NCBI GenBank assembly: GCA_018675975.1
Contig: JABGXB010000002.1
Location: 62,001 to 126,000 of the forward strand
Source: Candidatus Woesearchaeota archaeon
Lineage (GTDB): Archaea > Nanobdellota > Nanobdellia > Woesearchaeales > JABGXB01
Reading direction: 5' to 3'
DNA: 64,000 nucleotides
Numbering within the stretch: the first letter of the stretch is position 1; the number at the start of each line of letters is the position of its first letter. The translations under genes were made by a program, and so were the position numbers. The notes under the pieces were generated by a model. That model was not told the DNA's origin, did not search any database, and saw nothing but the letters and a program-made list of their open reading frames with translations. Positions 29,937 to 39,299 of the stretch are shown piece by piece.

Positions 29937-30675
29937 CTAAATATGCCTCCAGTACTTTTTTATTGTTTTGAATTTCTTTTGGTTTACCCTCAACTAAATT
30001 TTGACCAGATTCCATTACATAAACATGATCAGCAATATCCATAATAAAATTCATATCATGTTCTATTACAATTATAGTCTCTCCCATTTCTTTTAACTTA
30101 ATTAATATTTCTTTAATTTTTTGTCTTAATTTAGGATTAATACCAGCAACTGGTTCATCTAACATAATTAATTTATGTGGATGTGCAATTGCAATTGCAA
30201 GATCTAATAATTTTCTTTGACCATAACTTAAATCAGAACCCAATGTATTTAATGGTTTTTCTAATCCTACCAAATTTAATATTTCTATTATTTTTTTATC
30301 ATTATTTTTTTTTAATCCAAATAATTTAATAAAAAATGACTTGAAAAATTTTTGATCATCATTAAACATTGCCATCTCAATATGATCTCGAATAGTTAAA
30401 TTTTCAAAAAGTGTTGGATATTGAAATGTTCTAGAAATTCCTAATTCTGATACTAAATAAGGACGTATTTTTGAAATATTATAATTCAAAAAAGTAATAG
30501 TTCCACTCTCTTGATATTCCAATTTATTAATAACATTAAATAATGTGCTCTTACCACAACCATTAGGACCGATAAGTGCTGTAATTTTATTTTTTTCTAT
30601 ATTAAAATTACATCCATTTAATGCCTTTACTCCTCCAAAACTTTTCTTGAGATTATGAATTTTTAATAATGTCAT
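29929..30675 (-). CDS. livG: Branched-chain amino-acid-type ABC transporter ATPase
   Basis: GPNGCGKST, LSYGQRKLLDLAIAIA, MLDEPVAGINP, C-terminus VLEAYLGE. Confidence 0.93.
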   Translation of the reverse strand: MTLLKIHNLKKSFGGVKALNGCNFNIEKNKITALIGPNGCGKSTLFNVINKLEYQESGTITFLNYNISKIRPYLVSELGISRTFQYPTLFENLTIRDHIEMAMFNDDQKFFKSFFIKLFGLKKNNDKKIIEILNLVGLEKPLNTLGSDLSYGQRKLLDLAIAIAHPHKLIMLDEPVAGINPKLRQKIKEILIKLKEMGETIIVIEHDMNFIMDIADHVYVMESGQNLVEGKPKEIQNNKKVLEAYLGE

Positions 30676-31658
30676 TTTAAATCAATCCTCCCAAAAATTC
30701 CTTTAGGTCTATATAATAAAATTAAAATTAAAATCAATGCATAAATTATTTGTCTAGTAGGTCCTAATATTTCTGATGGAATTGGTAGTAATCTTAAGCT
30801 TTCATTTAATATCATAATAATGATCACACCAAAAACAGCACCCCGATTTGATGCCAATCCTCCTACAATTAAAACAGTCAATAAAAAAATTAAATCAACA
30901 ATCCAAAATGAGTTCGGCTCTATGTATTGTGAATAATGCGCAAATAAACTACCAGCCAATCCAGCAAATAATCCACTAATAAACATTGCTTTAAATTTAA
31001 TTAATTCAATATTTTTCCCCAATAATTTCAAACTTATTTCATCATCCCTAACTGCTTGCAACAATCTGCCAAATGAACTTTTAGTAATATTGTATATAAT
31101 TATTATTGAAACTATTGCCATAATTGTAGAAAAAACTAAAAATTGATTAGTACTGTAAATAGTAAAATCAAAAAAAGATATTTTTGGAATATTATTTAAT
31201 CCCAATGGGCCCCTTGTCAATGAGGTCCAACTAATAAAAATTGAATATAATAAAAAACTAAATCCAAATGTAACTAACATTAAATAATCACTTTTCAATT
31301 TTCGTGTTGCAAACATTAACAATACTGCAAATACCCCAGGTAATAACATTGCCAACAATAATGATAATAAATAAGAATACCCATTCATAATCATTAATGC
31401 AGAAGTATAGGCACCAACACCAAAAAGAGCAATATGTGATAAATTAAGTAAGCCAGTAAATCCCATAACTAAATTTAGACTAATAGACAATATTAAATAA
31501 ATATTTATTACAACCAAAACATGAGCAAAATACTCATTTAAAATTCCCTGCAAACAAAGAAAAATAAAAATAATATCTATTACAAATAAAATTAACCAAA
31601 ATGCTTTTTGACTATCTTTTAATGTTTCAATAATATTATTTTTTTGAATAGTCCCCAT
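30672..31658 (-). CDS. livM: Branched-chain amino-acid-type ABC transporter permease
   Basis: LNLVMGFTGLLNLSHIALFGVGAYTSA; 4-nt overlap with livG. Confidence 0.92.
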   Translation of the reverse strand: MGTIQKNNIIETLKDSQKAFWLILFVIDIIFIFLCLQGILNEYFAHVLVVINIYLILSISLNLVMGFTGLLNLSHIALFGVGAYTSALMIMNGYSYLLSLLLAMLLPGVFAVLLMFATRKLKSDYLMLVTFGFSFLLYSIFISWTSLTRGPLGLNNIPKISFFDFTIYSTNQFLVFSTIMAIVSIIIIYNITKSSFGRLLQAVRDDEISLKLLGKNIELIKFKAMFISGLFAGLAGSLFAHYSQYIEPNSFWIVDLIFLLTVLIVGGLASNRGAVFGVIIIMILNESLRLLPIPSEILGPTRQIIYALILILILLYRPKGIFGRIDLK

Positions 31659-31666
31659 ATTTTAAT

Positions 31667-32548
31667 TCACTTCCTACTTGATTTGTCTATTCCAAATAAT
31701 CCATTTGGTTTATAGAGTAAAAATAAAAATAACAAAATAAATGATATTGCCTCTTTAAATTGTGAAGGCAAAAACCAAACCCCAAAATTTTCTGCAAGTC
31801 CAACTATATATGAACCCAAAATTGAAGCTGGAACTGAATTAACTCCTCCAATAATCGCACCAGTAAATCCTTTAATCATATATGTAGTTCCCATATTAAT
31901 TGATAATGTTTGTTCTAATGCAATCAAAACTCCTGCAACTGATGCTAAAACAGATCCTATAATAAATGATAATGCCATATATTTTTTTGATTCAATTCCC
32001 ATTATATTTGCTAAATCATTATTATCTGCAACAGCCCTTAAATTTCGTCCCAACTTTGTTTTAGTCATTAACAAATATATAAAAATAAGACATAATAATG
32101 AGCTTAATACAATTATAAGTTGTGGCTTAGTAATTAAAGCACCAAAAAATTCCATTCCTCTTAGTGGCCCAAAATAATTTATATTTTTAATACCAGATCC
32201 AAAATACAACAATAATCCATTATCAATTAAAAATAAAATACCAAATGATGCAATTAATAAAATTACACTGCTTGATTTTTTTTTCTGCAATGGATAATAA
32301 ATTAGTAAATGCATTAAATAACCTAAAATTGATGATAAAATTAATGTTGCAATAATTGCAATAAGTAATGAATTTGATAAACTAAAAAAATGAAAAGCAA
32401 TATATGCACTAAAAACAACCGCAGAGCCATGTGCAAAGTGCATAAATCTATTTGTTTGAAAGATCAAACTAAATCCAATTGCAACTAATGCATAAATTGA
32501 TCCTGCGACCACTGAATTAAACAGTAATTGCATAAATGGAAAACTCAT
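31667..32548 (-). CDS. livH: Branched-chain amino-acid-type ABC transporter permease
   Basis: GSIYALVAIGFSLIFQTNRFMHFAHG; TM-rich. Confidence 0.92.
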   Translation of the reverse strand: MSFPFMQLLFNSVVAGSIYALVAIGFSLIFQTNRFMHFAHGSAVVFSAYIAFHFFSLSNSLLIAIIATLILSSILGYLMHLLIYYPLQKKKSSSVILLIASFGILFLIDNGLLLYFGSGIKNINYFGPLRGMEFFGALITKPQLIIVLSSLLCLIFIYLLMTKTKLGRNLRAVADNNDLANIMGIESKKYMALSFIIGSVLASVAGVLIALEQTLSINMGTTYMIKGFTGAIIGGVNSVPASILGSYIVGLAENFGVWFLPSQFKEAISFILLFLFLLYKPNGLFGIDKSSRK

Positions 32549-32569
32549 TTTAAAAAAAATTAAAAAAAA

Positions 32570-33799
32570 TTAATTAACTCGAAGTTTAGTTCCAGCAATT
32601 ATTTGACTAATTACAAAGTCACCTGCAACATCTCCATTTTCATCAAATGTAGTTGAAGTAGTCATAATCCCTTGCCAATTCTCTAATGCATCAAATTCTT
32701 TTTTCAAACAATCTGTATCAGAGTCACCACACAATTCTAGCACATCACCAAGTAAGAAAATACCATCATAAGTACTTGCACAATAATATCCTAAATCACA
32801 TTCAGTATCAGCAATAACTTTAGATGAAAATTCATTATTTTCTTTTAAGAATGCCACTTCAGGAGTAAAATATCCTTTCATAAAATCTCCAAATTCATTT
32901 ACCGCTTGATCTAGTCCTACAATCTCATTTGAAAAGAATAATGTATCTGCATCAAAATTAGACTCATATAATTGTTTTGCAAATACACCAGTCATTGGAA
33001 TAGTTTGAGGTAATAGAATTACTGCATCAGGTTCAGCACTTTTCATTTTTAATATTTCAGTTCTTACATCTTTTGCACTAGATAATATTATTTCATCTGC
33101 AACTATTTTAACACCTAATTCAGGTAATTGTTTTAAATAACCAGCTCTCAAAACTTGTGCATAATCCGTATTTTCACTAAGTATAGCAATAGTTTTCACA
33201 CCTTTTGATACAATAAATGGAATCATAGTTGCAACTTGTGCTGTGTCAGATGGATAATTTCTAAATACATAATCCCCTGAATTCGTTATATCAGGACTTG
33301 ATGATAATGGACTAAATAAAAGAACATTATTTTCTTCTGTAAATGGTGCAATACCTAAGGTTTCACCAGAACACATGCCCCCATAAATTATATTTACTCC
33401 TTTTTGATTAACTAAATTTTCTGCAGCAGTTCTTGCTTCTTTTCCATTACATTTACCATCTTCATGATATATTTTTAATTGTAATTTTTTACCGTCTTCT
33501 TTCCATTTAGCATTTAAATCTAAAACTGCTTGATCAATTACTCTTTGAACAGGTAAACCATAAGCAGCACCATCTCCAGTTAAAGGTTGAATTGCACCTA
33601 TTTGAAATATAATTTCTCTATTTAAAGCACCTTGACCTTTATCAGAATTATCACCATCAACTAAACTTGCTCTATCAGCATCAGATAATTCAGATAATTC
33701 AGCTTGATTATTAGAACAACCACTAATAAAAAGTCCAGCTAATAATACAAATGCCATTATTAGTATCAATCTTTTATTGAATATATTGTTTTTTTTCAT
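32570..33799 (-). CDS. livK: Substrate-binding lipoprotein of Liv-type ABC transporter
   Basis: Signal + lipobox LAGLFISGC; IGAIQPLTGDGAAYG; start taken at the internal MKKNNIF (ORF extends to 33841). Confidence 0.9.
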   Translation of the reverse strand: MKKNNIFNKRLILIMAFVLLAGLFISGCSNNQAELSELSDADRASLVDGDNSDKGQGALNREIIFQIGAIQPLTGDGAAYGLPVQRVIDQAVLDLNAKWKEDGKKLQLKIYHEDGKCNGKEARTAAENLVNQKGVNIIYGGMCSGETLGIAPFTEENNVLLFSPLSSSPDITNSGDYVFRNYPSDTAQVATMIPFIVSKGVKTIAILSENTDYAQVLRAGYLKQLPELGVKIVADEIILSSAKDVRTEILKMKSAEPDAVILLPQTIPMTGVFAKQLYESNFDADTLFFSNEIVGLDQAVNEFGDFMKGYFTPEVAFLKENNEFSSKVIADTECDLGYYCASTYDGIFLLGDVLELCGDSDTDCLKKEFDALENWQGIMTTSTTFDENGDVAGDFVISQIIAGTKLRVN

Positions 33800-33847
33800 T
33801 TTAGTCCCCATGTATTTATTATATTTTAAATATTTTATCATTTATTT

Positions 33848-33864
33848 TTATACTTTTGGTATAA
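33848..33864. promoter_or_regulatory. Inverted repeat TTATAC-TTTTG-GTATAA between livK and the AbrB-PhoU gene
   Basis: Perfect 6-bp arms in the divergent intergenic region. Confidence 0.3.
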
Positions 33865-33984
33865 GTAACATCCCAATTGAGTAATAAATGATTTTAATTA
33901 ATAAAATCGAGTATATATTTATATATATATTAATAAAGTATATATTTTAGTAAATTTTATATATAAACAAAAAAAATAGTAAGT

Positions 33985-34911
33985 ATGAAAAGAAAAATTA
34001 TCAAATTGGGTTCTTCAACGCTTGTAGTTAGTTTACCAAATCATTGGGCAAAAAAAAACGAATTAAGACAAGGAGATCAAATTAATATTATTGAAGGTTA
34101 TAATAATGAACTTTTTGTATATAATGAAAAAAATAAAAATGATAAAAATGAATTTATTATTGATTTAAATAAAATAACCAAAAAAAATATCAAAATAATA
34201 TTAACACATATTTATAGATTAAATTATAATAAAATAAAAATTGAAAATATTAAAAATAAAGACATTGAAGAAATTAAAAAAATAACTCAAAATTTGTTAT
34301 TAGGTTTTGAAATTACATCACAAAATAAAAGTTCTTGTACTATTGAAAATATTGCAGAACCTAATAAAGAAAAATATAATATTTTATTTAGAAAAACATT
34401 TTTAATAGTAAAAGAAATACAAAATATTATTTTAGATGATATTGAAAAAAATAAATATAATAATTTACTTACCATTTCCAACTTAAAAGATCAACAAGAT
34501 AAATTTGTATTTTATTGTAAACGTACAATGATAATACAAAGTCATTCAAAAACATTATTTGAATGGGAGTTATTAAAAAATATAATGTTAATTAGCCACT
34601 CATATTATTATTTATATGAATATTTATCAAAAAATAAATTTGAAAATGATAAAAATTTCATTTTACATTTTAAAGAATTAATAAATTATTTTGAATTATT
34701 TTATGAGGCGTATTTCAATAAAAAAATAAATAATATTGATCAAATAAATAAATTAAAAGATGAATTACATCAAAAAAAAACAATTGAATTAATGAATAAA
34801 GGAAAAAATATTGTTTTGTATTCTTATATTCGTGAAACTTTTAGATTAATACAAATTTCAACTAGCCCAATTCAATCAATTTTATTATCTAAAACGGATT
34901 TTGAATATTAG
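33985..34911 (+). CDS. AbrB/SpoVT-domain + PhoU-like regulator
   Basis: MKRKIIKLGSSTLVVSLPNHWAKKNELRQGDQI (swapped-hairpin DNA-binding) followed by an all-helical PhoU-like region. Confidence 0.8.
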   Translation: MKRKIIKLGSSTLVVSLPNHWAKKNELRQGDQINIIEGYNNELFVYNEKNKNDKNEFIIDLNKITKKNIKIILTHIYRLNYNKIKIENIKNKDIEEIKKITQNLLLGFEITSQNKSSCTIENIAEPNKEKYNILFRKTFLIVKEIQNIILDDIEKNKYNNLLTISNLKDQQDKFVFYCKRTMIIQSHSKTLFEWELLKNIMLISHSYYYLYEYLSKNKFENDKNFILHFKELINYFELFYEAYFNKKINNIDQINKLKDELHQKKTIELMNKGKNIVLYSYIRETFRLIQISTSPIQSILLSKTDFEY

Positions 34912-36364
34912 GACTTTGTTCTGATTTTCCCAAACCCCATTTATCATAAACAGTATATTCCATTCCTTTAAAAGTCATAGTTTTTGGCTTGCCTCTTTTT
35001 TCTAACATTTCTTTTAATACTTTTTCTTTTTCATATATTTTTTCAAAATTTTCAATTGATTTTTTTCGCGTCTCTTCAGCCATATACATAATAAAACGAT
35101 CAAAAGCTGGATTTAAATCATATTGAACAAAGAAGTATGTAGATTCTATATGTGTTTCAAAATTTTTTTTATTATCTTCATACTTTTTTGAATTCGTATC
35201 AAGAATAGATCTTGCAACAGTTCTAGGATTAAAATATGCAGTTATTGCCATATGCTTATCCCCTTCAAAGTAATTAGTATATGCTTTAAGCTTAGCAATT
35301 TCTAATCTTTGATTTATATTTTTACCATAATCACCATCAACAAATTCATACACTGTTGACTTTTTTCTTTCAAATTCTTGTTTAGCTTCTACTTTTTTTA
35401 ATTTTAGTTCATAACTACCATTATGAATAAATGTACCGATTGCAAATGATGCAGCTAATCCAATTTTCCCCCATCTTTTTAAAATATTAATTGGCTTTTT
35501 AGATTCATACATTTTATGTGCTTTATTTATTACATCAATTAATTCTTTTGAATCCTTTACACGTTTTTCTTTTTTACACAATAATTTTTTTAATAAAAAA
35601 CTATAATGTGAATTTAAATGTTCAATTTTTTTAAAAATAATATCATCCCAATATTCACTTAAAGAATTAACTTTTATTTTTGCCTCTTCTTCATTAAAAA
35701 ATTCTCCTTCGAATAATTTTCTTCCAGTAATTACATGATATAATGTTGCACCAAAGGAATAAAAATCACATTGTTTTGTTGCCACATTATTTTCATCAAA
35801 AAGTTCTGGAGCTCTATAATGAATATCTCCAATTTGACCAATTGCATTATCTTCTAATTGAGATCCTTCAAAATCAGTTAATTTATATGCGCCCTTTACA
35901 TAACCAATATTTTCAGGTTTTATGTCTGCATGAATCCAACCACTTTTTTCATCACTAGTTACCACATTATTATGCAAATCATTTATTCCATTTGTAATAT
36001 CTTTAATAAAATCAAAAATATCTTCTGTTTTATTTAATTTTAATTGATTAAGAGTACATTCAACTCTTTCTTCTACAATTACAGGAATATTTTCTACTTT
36101 ATCTAAATAATTAAAAACTAAATTTGCAAAAGATCTTCCATGCCCACCAAGCGTTCCTGCATAAATTAAATCAGAATTTGATAAATCCCTATTACCATAT
36201 TGAATTTGGGCAGTATCTTTTCTATTTTGAAACTTTAATACCAATTTACTTCCATCAAATCGTTTAACAGGTTGAATAATTTTCCAATTACCTTGAATAA
36301 ATTCCCCATCTTTTTCAAAACCCAATTTTTCAACAAATGAGTCTAATTTTTGCTCTAAATTCAT
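34889..36364 (-). CDS. Hanks-type protein kinase with C-terminal TM and extra domain
   Basis: WIHADIKPENIGY, YKLTDFEGSQ, YRAPELFDE, CDFYSFGATLYHVITGRKLFEG; TM near KIGLAASFAIGTFI. Confidence 0.88.
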   Translation of the reverse strand: MNLEQKLDSFVEKLGFEKDGEFIQGNWKIIQPVKRFDGSKLVLKFQNRKDTAQIQYGNRDLSNSDLIYAGTLGGHGRSFANLVFNYLDKVENIPVIVEERVECTLNQLKLNKTEDIFDFIKDITNGINDLHNNVVTSDEKSGWIHADIKPENIGYVKGAYKLTDFEGSQLEDNAIGQIGDIHYRAPELFDENNVATKQCDFYSFGATLYHVITGRKLFEGEFFNEEEAKIKVNSLSEYWDDIIFKKIEHLNSHYSFLLKKLLCKKEKRVKDSKELIDVINKAHKMYESKKPINILKRWGKIGLAASFAIGTFIHNGSYELKLKKVEAKQEFERKKSTVYEFVDGDYGKNINQRLEIAKLKAYTNYFEGDKHMAITAYFNPRTVARSILDTNSKKYEDNKKNFETHIESTYFFVQYDLNPAFDRFIMYMAEETRKKSIENFEKIYEKEKVLKEMLEKRGKPKTMTFKGMEYTVYDKWGLGKSEQSPNIQNPF

Positions 36365-36400
36365 CTAGAGTAGAATCATTAATTATTTATAAAGAATTCT

Positions 36401-37051
36401 TTATTTTTTTAATTCACAGGTTCTATTAATATAGCCCTTTAATAATAATCTACCCATATCAGATAATTTTACATATAAATTTTTACTCTCTTCTTTTGTT
36501 TCAACTAATCTAAAATCAATTAAGCCCTTATATTTATAATTTCCATTTATATGATAGGATAATAAAGATATGGATAGTTTAGATAATTTAGATAATTGTT
36601 GAAGAGAAACATAATCTTCATTTTCTAAATACTTTAATAATTTTAATTTATTTTCACTAAGTTCATTATAGTATGATAGTTTCATTATAGGCATTAACAT
36701 AACTTTATTATTCATTATACCAAATGCCTTTAAACCATTTGCATAAGAAGCAGATAGTGCTGCACAGGTACTATACTTATCACCACTTGCAACATTTACA
36801 AGTATATTATCAGAATCATAAGTTGAACAAATTTTTGCAAATACTTTAAATGTCTCTTCCATAATATTTTCAGAAATCGAAATTATTTTTGTTTCAATAG
36901 TTAAATATTCTAATTTTTTTTTAAGACTATGTGCATCTTTATTTCTACTTTTAGGAGTAATTAAAAATACCCGTTCAGTTGGAAATTCTTTTAATCCAAA
37001 AAATAAAGCCTTTAAATTATCTCCCACAGGAGCAATTAATGTATAACCCAT
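36401..37051 (-). CDS. CARF-like (Csa3/DUF6293-like) domain + winged HTH regulator
   Basis: Rossmann-like N-terminus MGYTLIAPVGDN, ILVNVASGDKYSTCAALSASYANGLKAFGI, C-terminal wHTH LSKLSKLSISLLSYHI. Confidence 0.65.
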   Translation of the reverse strand: MGYTLIAPVGDNLKALFFGLKEFPTERVFLITPKSRNKDAHSLKKKLEYLTIETKIISISENIMEETFKVFAKICSTYDSDNILVNVASGDKYSTCAALSASYANGLKAFGIMNNKVMLMPIMKLSYYNELSENKLKLLKYLENEDYVSLQQLSKLSKLSISLLSYHINGNYKYKGLIDFRLVETKEESKNLYVKLSDMGRLLLKGYINRTCELKK

Positions 37052-37096
37052 AATATGTTAAGACATAAATATATATTTAAATCTTTGGCTTAACTA

Positions 37097-37113
37097 TCAA
37101 AACTTTGTTTTGA
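37097..37113. promoter_or_regulatory. Perfect palindrome TCAAAAC-TTT-GTTTTGA in a divergent promoter region
   Basis: 7-bp perfect arms; near-identical element at 24374-24389. Confidence 0.5.
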
Positions 37114-37157
37114 ACATAATTACATATATTTAAATACATAATAAATCGAATATAAAT

Positions 37158-37622
37158 ATGACTAGAATGTATAATATTAAAAAAGCGTTTAAAAATGTTA
37201 ATACATTATTAATTGGAACATTTTCTTCATTAGTAATTGCATTTATAATGTTTTATTTTACTGATTTTGAATTAATAAAAATTAATTTAGGAATTGTTTA
37301 TGCAACCGCTCACATGTCATTAGAGATTTTAATTTCTGTTTTATTTGGATTAAATATAGGATTATTATGGACAAAATTAAAATATATTGGTGGTGTAAGT
37401 AAGACTACTACTGGTTCAACAGTAATTGGAAGTATCATGGGAATTTTAGTTTCTGGTTGTCCTGTATGTAGTATAACATTAGCTTCATATTTAGGTTTAG
37501 CTTCAATAATAGCAACATTTCCACTATTTGGTTTAGAATTAAAAATAATAGGGCTATTATTATTACTCTACAGCACAAATGATCTATCTAAAAATCTTTA
37601 CTCATGTAGTATAAAAAAATAA
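37158..37622 (+). CDS. Membrane protein with conserved-looking SGCPVC motif
   Basis: 4-5 TM helices, GILVSGCPVCSITLASYLG; directly upstream of NDH-2-like gene. Confidence 0.7.
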   Translation: MTRMYNIKKAFKNVNTLLIGTFSSLVIAFIMFYFTDFELIKINLGIVYATAHMSLEILISVLFGLNIGLLWTKLKYIGGVSKTTTGSTVIGSIMGILVSGCPVCSITLASYLGLASIIATFPLFGLELKIIGLLLLLYSTNDLSKNLYSCSIKK

Positions 37623-37623
37623 T

Positions 37624-38655
37624 ATGAAAACAATTATTATTATTGGAGGAGGATTTGCTGGTGCAAAATGTGCAAAAGATTTACAAAATAAATTTAATGT
37701 TATTCTAATTGATAATAAAAATTATTTTGAATTTACACCTAGTGTATTAAGAGTTTTAGTACATCCAGAACATGCAAATAAAATAGAATCTTTACATAAA
37801 AATTATTTAAAAAAAGCAGAAATAATAATTGAAAATGTAAAAGAAATAGATAAGGAATATGTATACTTAAAAAATAAAAAAATAAAATTTGACTATTTAA
37901 TTATTACTTCTGGATCTCAATATAAATTACCATTTAAACAAAAAAATTGTATAATGAATATGCGTTCACATAATTTAAAAAAATATAATTCTAAAATAAA
38001 AGATTCTAAAAAAATATTAATAATTGGAGGAGGGGTAGTCGGAGTTGAAATTGCTAGCGAAATTGTTGAAAAATATAATAATAAAAATATTACAATAGTT
38101 CAAAATAATAATGAACTAATGCCTAGAAATAATAATAAAACAAAAGAAAATATCAAAACATATTTAGAAAAAAATAATATTAAATTAATATTTAATAATA
38201 AAATAATAGATTCAAAAAACAATACATATTATTTTAATGATGGAAAAAAAATAAATACGGATTTAGCATTTTATTGTACTGGAATAAAACCAAATTATGA
38301 TTTTATGAAAAAAACATTTTCAAAATATATAAATAAAAATCATTTTGTAGATGTAAATGAATATTTACAATTAAAAGATCACAAAAATATTTTTATCGGT
38401 GGGGATATTGCTAATATAAATGAAGAAAAATTAGCACAAAATGCTGAAAAACATGCAGAAATTATTTGTAAAAATATTATTAATTTAGAAAAAAATAAAT
38501 TATTAAAAAAATATAAATCTAAAAAAAGAATAATGGTTATTAGCCTTGGTGAAAAAATTGGAATTGCTGAATATAAAAAATATTCTTTAATTGGAAAAAT
38601 TCCAGCAATTATGAAAAAATTTATTGAATATAAAACAATGAAAAATTATAAATAA
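37624..38655 (+). CDS. NDH-2/SQR-like FAD-dependent oxidoreductase
   Basis: IIIIGGGFAGAKCAKDL, ILIIGGGVVGVEIASEI, IFIGGDIANI. Confidence 0.9.
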   Translation: MKTIIIIGGGFAGAKCAKDLQNKFNVILIDNKNYFEFTPSVLRVLVHPEHANKIESLHKNYLKKAEIIIENVKEIDKEYVYLKNKKIKFDYLIITSGSQYKLPFKQKNCIMNMRSHNLKKYNSKIKDSKKILIIGGGVVGVEIASEIVEKYNNKNITIVQNNNELMPRNNNKTKENIKTYLEKNNIKLIFNNKIIDSKNNTYYFNDGKKINTDLAFYCTGIKPNYDFMKKTFSKYINKNHFVDVNEYLQLKDHKNIFIGGDIANINEEKLAQNAEKHAEIICKNIINLEKNKLLKKYKSKKRIMVISLGEKIGIAEYKKYSLIGKIPAIMKKFIEYKTMKNYK

Positions 38656-39243
38656 TTATAATCTGTTTTGAACATACCATTCTTTAAACATTACATGATA
38701 GGGATTATTATCACATCTATTTAAACTATAATATTCATCCCTATCTAATTCTGCTAAAGTCCTATCAGTTTTTATAGGAACAAATAATTTTGCAAGATTA
38801 GACCAAACCCATTCTCTGTCTAAACCTCTTTCTTCTGTAGCAATACGTCCAGATTCTCTATCACAAAAAACAACAGGTTCATCTAATAATTCATCCATAT
38901 AAGAAATTGCATGTTGCCAATAACAAAATCTATTTTGTGGCTTTAATTTTTTCATTCTCTCCAATAACCAAGCATTTCCTTTTTCCATTAAATCTTTTAC
39001 TTTTGAACCAGGATACTTATTTAATGCAGGAATATAGAAACCAGCATCTAAACAAATTACTGGAAGGTCATATTTTCGATATGCTTCAATAACTTTTTGT
39101 TTAGATATTTCTTTAACATGTAATGAATGATCTTCTTCAAAATCAAAATCAATTCTTTCTAATTGAGTTCCATCTATATTTAATCGATTTTGTAAAGAAT
39201 CTACCTTTTGTTGTTTAGAAGTAACATAATAAATTGTTTTCAT
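38656..39243 (-). CDS. HAM1/RdgB (ITPase)-like protein
   Basis: YYVTSKQQKVDSL, DLPVICLDAGFYIPALNKYPGSKVK, EPVVFCDRESGRIA. Confidence 0.7.
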   Translation of the reverse strand: MKTIYYVTSKQQKVDSLQNRLNIDGTQLERIDFDFEEDHSLHVKEISKQKVIEAYRKYDLPVICLDAGFYIPALNKYPGSKVKDLMEKGNAWLLERMKKLKPQNRFCYWQHAISYMDELLDEPVVFCDRESGRIATEERGLDREWVWSNLAKLFVPIKTDRTLAELDRDEYYSLNRCDNNPYHVMFKEWYVQNRL

Positions 39244-39299
39244 AAATTAAGAAACAAATAATTATTAATAAATAAAACTGATTACAATATAGTGACAAA

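Noticed and set aside
33895-33960. Direct repeat AGTATATATTT ... AGTATATATTT
   Set aside because: Low-complexity TA-rich promoter DNA; likely TATA-box background rather than a specific element
36401-37051. Calling the CARF-wHTH protein a CRISPR-Cas regulator (Csa3)
   Set aside because: No CRISPR array or cas gene found in 64 kb, so only a CARF-like call is made
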